DNA of 64,000 nucleotides from Oscillospiraceae bacterium. Lineage in GTDB: Bacteria; Bacillota; Clostridia; Oscillospirales; Oscillospiraceae. Both the position numbers and the translations under genes were made by a program. Numbering within the stretch: position 1 is the first letter of the stretch; the number at the start of each line of letters is the position of its first letter. Shown here in pieces: positions 26,727-34,936 of the stretch. The stretch lies in assembly GCA_017429835.1 (NCBI GenBank), contig JAFROD010000051.1, positions 1 to 64,000 on the forward strand. The letters are read 5' to 3'. The notes under the pieces were generated by a model. The model was not told the DNA's origin. It did not search any database and was given only the letters and a program-made list of their open reading frames with translations.

Positions 26727-26963
26727 AAAAAAACGCCCTGAGCATAAAGCTCAGGGCGATAAAATACCGTGGTACCACCTGAATTCCCGCACTGCGGGCA
26801 CTCAAAGCTCTGTAACGGGAGCACCCGCGCCGATCTACTCACGTTCGATCAGCGCACTCGGGAGCGACCTTCTCCGGCAGCCGACAGGAACTTGCACCAA
26901 CCGTTCCCTCTCTGAAATCGGATCGCACGGATACTCCTCTCCGTCGACGTGTTTTTGCAATCT
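26727..26963 (-). promoter_or_regulatory. T-box riboswitch leader of valS
   Basis: The minus-strand leader contains the canonical T-box core AGGTGGTACCACGG (26780-26767), followed by an intrinsic terminator (26734-26758 then T7 at 26733-26727). Upstream lies a Stem I with the GGTTGGTGCAAG distal-loop motif, and a candidate specifier triplet GUC (26868-26866), a valine codon, in the GAAGGTCGCTCCCGAG context. Uncharged tRNA-Val would pair with the specifier and the T-box bulge, favour the antiterminator and turn on valS. Confidence 0.93.
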
Positions 26964-26969
26964 TTTGCT

Positions 26970-26998
26970 ATGATACCCAACGGAACGGGATTTGTCAA
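26970..26998 (-). promoter_or_regulatory. Sigma-A promoter of valS
   Basis: TTGACA (26998-26993), exactly 17 bases, then TATCAT (26975-26970) on the minus strand. The -35 begins 3 bases after the stop codon of the upstream phosphohexomutase gene. The start near 26963 fits the T-box leader length. Confidence 0.85.
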
Positions 26999-27001
26999 GC
27001 C

Positions 27002-28705
27002 TTATTTCGGCGCGTAGGCGTTCATCGCTTCGGCAAGACCCGCAAGAAGGTTCTTTGCCTTCTCTTGATCGAGGTCGACCGCAGTCAGATACAGCTTGAC
27101 CTTCGGCTCCGTACCGGACGGACGAACGATCACGCTGCCCTTGTCGCCGAGGGTCAGGGTGACGACGTTGGACTTCGGAAGGGTGACGGGCGTTTCCTCG
27201 CCGGTCAGCATATCGCGCGAAACGCGGCTCTGATAATCGGTGCAGACCGTCACGGGAATCCCGCAGAGTTCCTTCGGCGTATTTTCGCGGAAGTCCGACA
27301 TGAACTTCGCAGACAGCTCCATCGCGTTCGGGCCCTTGAGTTCGATGCTGATGACCTTCGCTTCGTGATAGCCGAGTTCCGCGTAGAGCGCGTCCATCTT
27401 CTGCGCCATGTTCATGCCCTCGCGCTTCAGCTTCGCCGCCAAATCGCAGGTCAGCATAGAAGCGACGACGGCGTCCTTGTCTCTTGCGTAGGTGCCCTTG
27501 AGGTAGCCGCAGCTTTCCTCAAAGCCAAAGACGAAACGGTGTTCCTCGCCTTTTTCCTCCAGCGTGAGGATCTCGCCGCCGATGTACTTAAAGCCGGTCA
27601 GCACGGAACGCATCTTGACGCCGTACTTTGCGGCGACCTTATCGGCAAGCGGGGACGAGACAATGCTCTTGACCGCGACGGGATTCTTCGGGAGCCTGCC
27701 CTGAGCGGACAGCTCGCCGAGAACGTAGTCCAGCAGCAGACAGCCGAGCTCGTTACCGGAGAGCTTACGGAAGCCGCCCTCCCACGGTACGGCGATCGCG
27801 ACGCGGTCGCAGTCCGGGTCGGTGCCGAGAATGAGATCGGGGTGGCTGTTTTGCGCGATCTTGTAGCACTCGTTCAGCGCGGCGTCCGTTTCCGGATTCG
27901 GATATTCGCAGGTCTTGAAATCGCCGTCCGGCTGCTCCTGTACTTTGACCACGTCGATATTGACGCCGATCCTGCCGAGGACTTCGCGCACGGGCTTGTT
28001 GCCGGTGCCGCAGAGCGGCGTATAGAGCAGATTCAGGTTATCGGACTTGGTCAGCGCGATCCGCTCGTTCAGAACGGTCTGATAGTAGCGCTCCCAAAGC
28101 TCCGGCGCGATGTATTCGACGAGACCTGCAGCCATCTGCTCTTCAAAGGTCTTTTCCTGCGGAATAAAGTACGGCGTTTTGGAAATCTCGTTGAAAACCA
28201 CGGCGGCGGGCTCGTCCGTCATCTGGCAGCCGTCGGAGCCGTAGCATTTGACGCCGTTATAAGCGCCTGCATTGTGGCTGGCGGTGATCATAATGCCGCA
28301 GCCGCAGCCGAGCTGACGGACGGCGAAGGAAAGCATCGGCGTCGGCGCAAGCTCGTGGTAGACGTAGACGTGAATGCCGCGCTCTGCCAGCGCGCAGGCG
28401 CATAGTTCGGCGTATTTGCGGGAATTGTGGCGGGAGTCATATCCGATGGCACATTTCTGCGGCAGATCGGTGCCGGAGAGCCACGCAGCTACGCCCTGTG
28501 CCGTGCGGCGCACGGTAAATTTGTTCAGGCGGTTGGTGCCGACGCCCATGATGCCGCGGATGCCAGCGGTGCCGAACTGCAGCTCCGCGCCGAACGCGCT
28601 CTTCATTTCATCGTCATCGTTCGCCATGGCGTTCAGTTTTTCACGGCAGCTTTCGCAGACCGGTGCGTTTTCCAGCCAGTAACGGTAGCGTTCCAGATAA
28701 TTCAT
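27002..28705 (-). CDS. Phosphoglucomutase/phosphomannomutase family enzyme
   Basis: Interconverts hexose 1- and 6-phosphates through a phosphoserine intermediate, supplying glucose-1-phosphate for nucleotide sugars. 567 residues, the long alpha-D-phosphohexomutase type (like PgcA of B. subtilis). The active-site serine is in ITASHNAGAYNG, the magnesium loop is GTDPDCDR, the sugar-specificity loop is FGFEESCGYL, and the phosphate-binding loop is RPSGTEPK. Preceded by a terminator and followed without one by the valS promoter. Product would feed rfbA and galE in the polysaccharide locus; that link is inference. Confidence 0.93.
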   Translation of the reverse strand: MNYLERYRYWLENAPVCESCREKLNAMANDDDEMKSAFGAELQFGTAGIRGIMGVGTNRLNKFTVRRTAQGVAAWLSGTDLPQKCAIGYDSRHNSRKYAELCACALAERGIHVYVYHELAPTPMLSFAVRQLGCGCGIMITASHNAGAYNGVKCYGSDGCQMTDEPAAVVFNEISKTPYFIPQEKTFEEQMAAGLVEYIAPELWERYYQTVLNERIALTKSDNLNLLYTPLCGTGNKPVREVLGRIGVNIDVVKVQEQPDGDFKTCEYPNPETDAALNECYKIAQNSHPDLILGTDPDCDRVAIAVPWEGGFRKLSGNELGCLLLDYVLGELSAQGRLPKNPVAVKSIVSSPLADKVAAKYGVKMRSVLTGFKYIGGEILTLEEKGEEHRFVFGFEESCGYLKGTYARDKDAVVASMLTCDLAAKLKREGMNMAQKMDALYAELGYHEAKVISIELKGPNAMELSAKFMSDFRENTPKELCGIPVTVCTDYQSRVSRDMLTGEETPVTLPKSNVVTLTLGDKGSVIVRPSGTEPKVKLYLTAVDLDQEKAKNLLAGLAEAMNAYAPK

Positions 28706-28722
28706 TTGTAACCTCCTATTTG

Positions 28723-28757
28723 AAAAAACAGGTCAATTATGTAGAATTGACCTGTTT
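28723..28757 (-). terminator. Terminator after the coiled-coil gene
   Basis: A 13-bp perfect stem (28726-28738 with 28745-28757, loop ATGTAG) with a T-rich tail (T6 including the stem end) on the minus strand, placed between the coiled-coil gene stop (28763) and the phosphohexomutase start. Confidence 0.85.
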
Positions 28758-28762
28758 AAGAA

Positions 28763-29266
28763 TTACACATCTTCGATAATTGCGGTGTTCTGCTTCGGAG
28801 CCTGAGGATTGACGAGACCGCGGAACTTTGCGCGGGAATCGCGAATCTCGGACAGCGCCTCTGCGACAGCCTCTTCGGTACGGCGCAGAGAGTCGTCGAC
28901 GTAGTCGTTCGTGACCTGCTTGAGCTCCTTGATCTTTTCCTGGGCGGCGCGAACCATCTCGTTTGCCTGCGTCTTGGCTTCGTTGTAGACGGCTTCCTGA
29001 GAAACAAGCTGACGAGCCTGCGCCTTGGCGTCCTTCAGGATCGTCTCGGCTTCGCGCTTCGCGCTGGTGATCAGCTCGGCACGGGAATCCACGATCGTCT
29101 TCGCCTGCTTCAGTTCGCCGGGAAGCTGATTGCTGATCTCGTCAAGCAGATCAAGCACACGCTCGCGCTCGACAGAGCACTTGTCGCCGCTGAAGGGAAC
29201 GCTCTTTGCGTCCTGCACCATTTCGTATAACGTGCCGATCAGTTCTTCAATGCCATGTTCGTTCAT
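28763..29266 (-). CDS. Coiled-coil protein of unknown function (clostridial, coaD-linked)
   Basis: 167 residues, no signal peptide or membrane segment. Residues about 45-140 are a long Ala/Glu/Lys-rich coiled coil with pieces such as SAKREAETILKDAKAQARQL and ANEMVRAAQEKIKEL, resembling DivIVA-type or V-ATPase subunit-like helical proteins that automatic pipelines often name ATPase or cell-division initiation protein. It overlaps coaD by 4 bases and ends the uvrC-rsmD-coaD operon. There is no direct evidence of function; a cell-division or scaffolding role is only a guess from fold similarity. Confidence 0.7.
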   Translation of the reverse strand: MNEHGIEELIGTLYEMVQDAKSVPFSGDKCSVERERVLDLLDEISNQLPGELKQAKTIVDSRAELITSAKREAETILKDAKAQARQLVSQEAVYNEAKTQANEMVRAAQEKIKELKQVTNDYVDDSLRRTEEAVAEALSEIRDSRAKFRGLVNPQAPKQNTAIIEDV

Positions 29267-29769
29267 TTTTCGCTCTCCTTATTGTCAGAAATATTTCTAA
29301 TTCTTTGCTCAAATTGTTCGAGGATCTGCGGCGGCAGGAGTCCGGAGACGTCAGCGCCGTAGAAGCCGAGCTCCTTGACCGCGCTGGAGCTCAGGTACAT
29401 GTACTGGTGCTCGGCGGTCAGGAACAGAGATTCCAGATCGGGATTGAGCTTACGGTTGATCATCGCCATCTGGAATTCTTTTTCAAAGTCGGAACCTGCG
29501 CGCAGACCTTTGACGATCGTGCAGCAGGAATGCTCTTTCGCGTATTCGGCAAGCAGACCGCCGTAGGAATCGATCTCGACGTTCGGAAGGTGCGAGCAAA
29601 CGAGACGAAGGAAATTCTCGCGCTCTTCCAGCGAAAACAGCGGTTTCTTTTCTGCGTTGACCATCACGCAGACGATCACCCGGTCAAAGAGCCTTGCTGC
29701 GCGCTCGATGATGTTCAGATGACCGTTGGTCACGGGATCGAAGCTGCCGGGATAGACGGCAATTCTCAT
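29263..29769 (-). CDS. coaD: Phosphopantetheine adenylyltransferase
   Basis: Transfers AMP to 4'-phosphopantetheine, the fourth step of coenzyme A synthesis. 168 residues. The nucleotidyltransferase signature is GSFDPVTNGHL (TNGH at residues 14-17), and a second motif YMYLSSSAVKEL is conserved. Overlaps rsmD by 4 bases, the usual rsmD-coaD pair in Firmicutes. Confidence 0.97.
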   Translation of the reverse strand: MRIAVYPGSFDPVTNGHLNIIERAARLFDRVIVCVMVNAEKKPLFSLEERENFLRLVCSHLPNVEIDSYGGLLAEYAKEHSCCTIVKGLRAGSDFEKEFQMAMINRKLNPDLESLFLTAEHQYMYLSSSAVKELGFYGADVSGLLPPQILEQFEQRIRNISDNKESEK

Positions 29770-30317
29770 AGCTTATCCTCCGCGCGGCGGAACAACGTGA
29801 TTGTCGTCTTGCCGTAATTGTAGTCTTTGGAACGCACCAGTCCCGGGAAATCGTCATTAATGGACTTTCCGAGCGGACGTTCTGCAATAATTATAGCACC
29901 TTCTGCCAAAATGTCAATTTCTGAGATACGTTTTATTGCATTTTCTAAATATTTTTCTGCATAAGGCGGGTCGAGAAAGATCAAACGAAAGCGTTTCCTG
30001 CAGCGCGACAGATAAGACAGATAATCCGTGCAGATCACCTCGGCTTTTCCCTCCAGATGAGTGCGGCGGAGATTTTCGCGAACGACGGCGATCGCGTCGG
30101 AGCGTTCATCAATGAAGACCGCGTGCGCCGCTCCCCTGCTCAACGCTTCAATGCCGAGCTGTCCGGATCCTGCAAAGAGGTCGAGGACTTCTCCGGCGAT
30201 TTCGAATTGAATGATATTGAACAGCGCTTCTTTGACCCTGTCCGCCGTCGGACGCGTCGCCAAACCGTCCGGCGCTTTCAGATTTGTACCGCGTGCGGTA
30301 CCGGTGATAACTCTCAT
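29766..30317 (-). CDS. rsmD: 16S rRNA (guanine(966)-N(2))-methyltransferase
   Basis: A SAM-dependent methyltransferase acting on 16S rRNA during 30S assembly. 183 residues, with MRVITGTARG at the N-terminus, the SAM-binding VLDLFAGSGQLGIEALSRGA and the catalytic DPPYAE motif. Coupled to uvrC and coaD by 4-base overlaps. Confidence 0.95.
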   Translation of the reverse strand: MRVITGTARGTNLKAPDGLATRPTADRVKEALFNIIQFEIAGEVLDLFAGSGQLGIEALSRGAAHAVFIDERSDAIAVVRENLRRTHLEGKAEVICTDYLSYLSRCRKRFRLIFLDPPYAEKYLENAIKRISEIDILAEGAIIIAERPLGKSINDDFPGLVRSKDYNYGKTTITLFRRAEDKL

Positions 30318-32131
30318 GGCTCACTCCGAAAATAAGAATAAACTTTTTCCGCAGCCGAATGCGGAACGACCGTTTCCAATTCCTCCACGCTTGCGCTGCG
30401 GATCGCGGCGATCGACTTAAAATGTCTCAAGAGCGCAAGCCTGCGCTTTTCGCCGATGCCTTCAATGCCGTCGAGCTGCGAGCCTTTCACGCGATTACTG
30501 CGAAGCGTTCGGTGATACGTGATTGCAAAACGGTGCGTTTCCTCCTGAATTCTGCCGATCAACGCAAAAACCGCGGGCGTCGCCTGAATGCCGATCTCCT
30601 GCCCCTCCGGTGTGACGAGCGCGCGGGTACGGTGGCGGTTGTCCTTGACCATGCCGTAGATCGGCAAATGAATGTCCATACGGTCAAGCGCTTCCTTGAC
30701 CGTATGCGCGTGGACGGCGCCGCCGTCAATCAATAGCAGGTCGGGGCATTCGTCAAAGCCCTTGTCGCCGTCCAAGAATCTGCAGAAGCGTCTGCAGAGC
30801 ACCTGACGCATGGAGCCGTAGTCGTCCTGATCGTCCAGACCTTCCACCTTAAAACGCTTGTAATCGCTCTTTTTCGGCTTGCCGTCGACGAACACGGTCA
30901 TGGACGCGACGATATCCGTCCCAGCGGTGTTGGAGATGTCGTAGGCCTCGATGCGCGCAGGATAGCGCTCCAATCCGAGCATGCTCTGCAGGAGCGTCAT
31001 CGTGCCGCTGAGCCGCTCTGCGGCAGTCGTCGCGCGATCGGCTTCCTCCTTCGCGTTTTGGATCGCAAGTTCCGAGAGCTTCTTGTTGTCACCCCTCTGC
31101 GGGACGATAAAATGGACTTTCAGCTCCATTTTTTCCAGTAAAAGCTGTGCAAACGGCGCAGCGTCCTCCATCGCAAACGGCAGCAGCACGCGCTTCGGCG
31201 CGGCCTTGCGCGCAAGATAATACTGCTTGACGAGGGAAGAAAGCGCTTCGGCAGGCTCCTCCGACGCGGCAAGCAGCTCGTACTCCTTGTCCATCAGATT
31301 GCCGCCGATATAATGCAGGACGGCGAAGCATGCCTTTGCTTCCGTCTGATACCAGCCGATGACGTCCGTATCCGCCATCGTGCCGGCGGTGACGAGCTGC
31401 TTCTGACCGAGCGATTCGATCGCTTTCAGACGGTCGCGGTAGAGCGCTGCATGTTCAAAATCCAACTGCTCGGCTGCCTGCTCCATTTTGGCACGCAATT
31501 CGTCGCAGAGCGGCTTTTGCCTGCCTTCCAGCAGGAGCTGCGCCTGCTCCATCAAGGTATGGTACTCCGCCTGCGTCTTTTCCGGCATGCACCAGCCCGC
31601 GCACTGCGCCAAATGATAATTCAGGCAGGGGCGGTCTTTGCCGATATCCCGCGGGAATTTTTTATTGCAGCCCGGAAGCCGGAAGGTCGTTCGGATCGTG
31701 TCGATCACCTGCTGCGATCTTCCTCTGCTGCCATAGGGGCCGAAGTATTTTGCGCCGTCGTCTTTGACGCGGTTGGCAAGCGTGATCCTGGGATACGCCT
31801 CGCGCAGATCGAGACGCAGATACGGATAGCCCTTGTCATCCTTCAAGAGGATATTATACTTCGGCATATAATGCTTGATCAGCGAGCATTCCAGCACCAG
31901 GGCTTCAAACTCCGAAGCGGCGCGTATCGTCTCGAAATGGTCGACAAGAGACACCATGCGGCGTGTCTTCGCATTATGGGACGCCGTATCCTGAAAATAC
32001 TGGCTGACACGATTCTTCAGTTTTTTTGCCTTGCCGACGTAAATGACCGTATCGGACGCGTCCTTCATCAGATAGACGCCGGGTTCATAGGGCAGCGACA
32101 GCGCGGCAAGCTTCAGCTCTTCTCTTGTCAT
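30314..32131 (-). CDS. uvrC: UvrABC system protein C
   Basis: The dual-incision nuclease of nucleotide excision repair. Start at ATG 32131 (MTREELKLAALSL), with AGGTGA just upstream; a TTG further upstream overlaps the terminator stem and is not favoured. 605 residues: GIY-YIG nuclease domain (about 10-95; GVYLMKDASDTVIYVGKAK), UVR/UvrB-binding motif (about 200-235), RNase H-like second nuclease (DISNTAGTDIVASMTVF, LLIDGGAVH, HRFAITYHR) and C-terminal helix-hairpin-helix (LDGIEGIGEKRRLALL). It directly follows a terminator-like stem after hpr. Confidence 0.96.
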   Translation of the reverse strand: MTREELKLAALSLPYEPGVYLMKDASDTVIYVGKAKKLKNRVSQYFQDTASHNAKTRRMVSLVDHFETIRAASEFEALVLECSLIKHYMPKYNILLKDDKGYPYLRLDLREAYPRITLANRVKDDGAKYFGPYGSRGRSQQVIDTIRTTFRLPGCNKKFPRDIGKDRPCLNYHLAQCAGWCMPEKTQAEYHTLMEQAQLLLEGRQKPLCDELRAKMEQAAEQLDFEHAALYRDRLKAIESLGQKQLVTAGTMADTDVIGWYQTEAKACFAVLHYIGGNLMDKEYELLAASEEPAEALSSLVKQYYLARKAAPKRVLLPFAMEDAAPFAQLLLEKMELKVHFIVPQRGDNKKLSELAIQNAKEEADRATTAAERLSGTMTLLQSMLGLERYPARIEAYDISNTAGTDIVASMTVFVDGKPKKSDYKRFKVEGLDDQDDYGSMRQVLCRRFCRFLDGDKGFDECPDLLLIDGGAVHAHTVKEALDRMDIHLPIYGMVKDNRHRTRALVTPEGQEIGIQATPAVFALIGRIQEETHRFAITYHRTLRSNRVKGSQLDGIEGIGEKRRLALLRHFKSIAAIRSASVEELETVVPHSAAEKVYSYFRSEP

Positions 32132-32147
32132 GCCTTCACCTGTAGAC

Positions 32148-32185
32148 AAAACTGTCCCAAGCGCATGCGCGTTTGGGACAGTTTT
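32148..32185 (-). terminator. Terminator-like stem between hpr and uvrC
   Basis: A 13-bp stem (32148-32160 with 32173-32185) encloses a self-complementary GCGCATGCGC. On the minus strand only four T residues, part of the stem, follow. It ends 16 bases before uvrC, which has no visible promoter of its own, so it probably works as a leaky or attenuating terminator. Confidence 0.7.
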
Positions 32186-32195
32186 ATGTTTGATT

Positions 32196-32456
32196 TTAGT
32201 AGATGTCCTTCACAAGCATCGCGGACAGCTCTTTGACAGCCGCCTCTTCATCGGGGCCCTCTGCGATCAGCGTGATCTCCGTGCCGGTCATGATGCCCAT
32301 GGACAGGACGCCCAACAGACTCTTGGCGTTGATCTTGCGGTCGTCCGCTTCGATCCAGATGCTGGAACGAAATTCGTTCGCCTTCTGAATGAAGTAGGTT
32401 GCGAACTTATTATGAAGTCCGGATTCACATTTTACGACGGATTTTTCTGTATACAT
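32196..32456 (-). CDS. HPr-family phosphocarrier protein
   Basis: 86 residues, the size of HPr of the phosphotransferase system. The phosphorylatable His15 is in register (SGLHNKF) and the regulatory serine Ser46 lies in NAKSLLGVLSMGI, as in Firmicutes HPr that is phosphorylated by HprK. The active-site surround is atypical: HNKF replaces the usual HARP, so Arg17 becomes Lys and Pro18 becomes Phe. It could be a working HPr paralogue, or a regulatory Crh-like protein that has kept His15. Strong promoter upstream. Confidence 0.88.
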   Translation of the reverse strand: MYTEKSVVKCESGLHNKFATYFIQKANEFRSSIWIEADDRKINAKSLLGVLSMGIMTGTEITLIAEGPDEEAAVKELSAMLVKDIY

Positions 32457-32502
32457 TCGTAGCCTCTCCTTAAAAATGCGAAAGTGTTAATAGCTATATG
32501 AT

Positions 32503-32531
32503 AATATACGCAACTCAACCGCATTTGTCAA
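32503..32531 (-). promoter_or_regulatory. Sigma-A promoter of hpr
   Basis: TTGACA (32531-32526), 17 bases, TATATT (32508-32503) on the minus strand, 22 bases past the mutS2 stop. A 5' leader of about 40 bases ends in AAGGAGAGG before the hpr start. With a leaky terminator this promoter may also serve uvrC-rsmD-coaD. Confidence 0.85.
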
Positions 32532-32553
32532 CAATTATTTTCGATGTGTCAGC

Positions 32554-34926
32554 TTACGCTAATTCTGCGATGGTAACGCCGTCCTCACCCTCGCCGTATA
32601 CGCCGAGACGGTATTTTTTGACGGCGCGGTTCCGCTTCAGTTCTTCATGGACGGCTTTGCGCAGAACGCCGGTTCCTTTGCCGTGAATGATCCGCACCTG
32701 CGCGAGATTCGCAAGCATTGCGCTGTCCAGGAAATTGGATAGCGTCGCGATCGCTTCCTCCGCGCTCATGCCGCGCAGATCCAGCTCCGTCGCGGTCGCG
32801 GTGTTGCGGAATTCGCGGCGGCTACGCTCGATGATCTTCTTGACCTGCTGCTGCGTCTCCTCGATCAGCCAGACTTCGTTCGGCTGCGCGGTCACTTTCA
32901 TAATGCCTGCCTGCAATTGGTAGCTTCCGTCTTTGTTGATCGCAAGGACGTTCGCCTTCGTGCCGAATTTCAGGATCTCGACCGTGTCGCCGACCTTGAT
33001 CGCTCTGCTCGGCGCGGGACGCTCGGGCGCGGTCTTCTGTTCGGAGAATTCCGCTTCCGCCTCGTTGAGCTTCCGGCGAAGCTCCGCCTGCTTTTCGTTA
33101 CTGCCCTGTACGTCGGCGGCGTCGCGCATCTGCTTGCGGAGCTGCTTCAGCTCGTCCTGCACCTCGTTGGACACGCGGCGCGCGTTGTCGATGATCGTCT
33201 GCGCCTCAGCCTTTGCGCTTCTGACGGCCTTTTCGCGCTCGCGTTTGATTTCCGCGTAATACTCTTCTGACTTTGCCTTCATCTGCTCTGTTTCCAGACG
33301 CAGACGCTCGGCTTCGATTTTCGCGCTTTCCATCTGCTGGCGCTGCTGTTCGAGCTGAGTTAGCACGTCCTCGAAGCTTTTATCGTTCTCATTGATGAAG
33401 CTCTTTGCCTTGTCGATGATCTCGTCGGACAGACCGAGCCGTTTGGAGATCGCAAAGGCGTTGGATTTGCCGGGAATGCCGATCAGCAGGCGGTACGTCG
33501 GGCGCAGGGTCTCCACGTCAAATTCGCAGGAGGCGTTCATTACGCCCGCCGTGCGCATGGCGTAGAGCTTCAATTCAGCATAGTGGGTCGTCGCGGCGAC
33601 GCGGCTCCCCTGCTGACGGCAGTATTCGATCAGCGCGGTCGCCAGCGCAGCGCCCTCGGCAGGATCGGTGCCCGCGCCGAGCTCATCGAAGAGAACGAGC
33701 GTCGAATCGTCGCAGTCCGCGACGATCTGCACGATGTTCTTCATGTGCGACGAGAAGGTGGAAAGCGACTGCTCGATCGACTGCTCGTCGCCGATATCCG
33801 CAAGGACGCGGCTGAACACGGAGATCGCACTGCCGTGATCGGCAGGGATATGCAGGCCGCATTCCGCCATCAGGGTCAGAAGACCGATGGTTTTCAGGGA
33901 GACCGTTTTGCCGCCAGTATTCGGGCCGGTGATGATCAGCGTGTCGAAGTCCGTGCCGAGACGCACCGTGATCGGCACGACGCTCTTGCGGTCGATCAGC
34001 GGATGGCGCGCCTTGACCAGCTCGATCGTTCCGTTCGTGCGGATCTCCGGCTCCATCGCGTCCATGCGCAGCGAGAGCTTCGCTTTGGCGAAAATGACGT
34101 CCAATTGGACGAGCATATCGTAGCTCAGGCAGATACTTTCGCGGAAGGACGCCGCCTCCGCGCTGAGCTCGGCAAGGATGCGCTCGATCTCCCGCCGTTC
34201 CTGCAGCAGCAGCTCGCGCAGCGCATTGTTCGCGTTGACGGCGGACATCGGCTCAATGAAATACGTCCCGCCGCTCGAGGAGACGTCGTGCACAAGGCCG
34301 GGGATCTCTCCCTTGTATTCGCTCTTGACCGGCACGACGTAACGGTCTCCGCGCAGGGTGATGATCGGGTCGCGCAGGTACTTGGAATAGCTCGGCGAGG
34401 TGATGATCTTTTGCAGAGACTCCTTGACCTTTGCGCTCTGCACCCTCATGTGACGGCGGATGTCCGCCAGCTCGCTGCTCGCGGCGTCCGCGATCTCTTC
34501 CTCGGAGAGAATCGAATTGCTGATCTTGTCCTCTAAGTACCGGTTGGGATTGAGCTCGCGGAAATAGACGTCGAGCTCCGATTCCATGTAATCGCCGTTG
34601 TAATAGGCTTTCGCGTTGCGGATACAGCGCAGCACGCCCGCGATCCGCAGCAGCTCGATCGGCGTCAGGCAGCCGCCGCGATCGGCGCGCTCCAAAGAAG
34701 AAGCGATCTCCTTGAGCTCGTGGAAGGACGGCGAGCCCTTCAGCGAGATCAGCTTGCAGGCGGCAGAGGTCTGTTTCTGCAAAAGAGCGATCTCCTCGGC
34801 GTCGTCCAGCGGCAGGAGCGATCTGCATTTTTCCTTTGCCGCTTCGCTGTTCGCGCTCTCGGCAAGCTTGTCCAGTACGACGGCAAGCTCCAGTTTGTTC
34901 AACGATTTTTCATATAGTTCTGTCAT
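32554..34926 (-). CDS. mutS2: Endonuclease MutS2
   Basis: A MutS-family ATPase with a C-terminal Smr nuclease domain. 790 residues. Walker A is GPNTGGKTVS, Walker B LVLFDELGAGTDPAEGAA, then a long helical Glu/Lys-rich region (about 515-640) and the Smr domain (about 715-790; LDLRGMSAEEA, IIHGKGTGVLRKAV). It lacks the mismatch-recognition domain of MutS. Family members suppress homologous recombination, and B. subtilis MutS2 has been linked to collided ribosomes. It is next to recO and 11 bases after it. Confidence 0.96.
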   Translation of the reverse strand: MTELYEKSLNKLELAVVLDKLAESANSEAAKEKCRSLLPLDDAEEIALLQKQTSAACKLISLKGSPSFHELKEIASSLERADRGGCLTPIELLRIAGVLRCIRNAKAYYNGDYMESELDVYFRELNPNRYLEDKISNSILSEEEIADAASSELADIRRHMRVQSAKVKESLQKIITSPSYSKYLRDPIITLRGDRYVVPVKSEYKGEIPGLVHDVSSSGGTYFIEPMSAVNANNALRELLLQERREIERILAELSAEAASFRESICLSYDMLVQLDVIFAKAKLSLRMDAMEPEIRTNGTIELVKARHPLIDRKSVVPITVRLGTDFDTLIITGPNTGGKTVSLKTIGLLTLMAECGLHIPADHGSAISVFSRVLADIGDEQSIEQSLSTFSSHMKNIVQIVADCDDSTLVLFDELGAGTDPAEGAALATALIEYCRQQGSRVAATTHYAELKLYAMRTAGVMNASCEFDVETLRPTYRLLIGIPGKSNAFAISKRLGLSDEIIDKAKSFINENDKSFEDVLTQLEQQRQQMESAKIEAERLRLETEQMKAKSEEYYAEIKREREKAVRSAKAEAQTIIDNARRVSNEVQDELKQLRKQMRDAADVQGSNEKQAELRRKLNEAEAEFSEQKTAPERPAPSRAIKVGDTVEILKFGTKANVLAINKDGSYQLQAGIMKVTAQPNEVWLIEETQQQVKKIIERSRREFRNTATATELDLRGMSAEEAIATLSNFLDSAMLANLAQVRIIHGKGTGVLRKAVHEELKRNRAVKKYRLGVYGEGEDGVTIAELA

Positions 34927-34936
34927 ATTTCAATCC

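Noticed and set aside
26708..26842. N-terminal extension of valS by 45 residues
   Set aside because: The extension reads through the T-box and its terminator, which are non-coding regulatory RNA; the ribosome site supports 26707.
27065..28405. Open frame of 446 codons opposite the phosphohexomutase gene
   Set aside because: Antisense shadow; the minus-strand gene carries all catalytic motifs.
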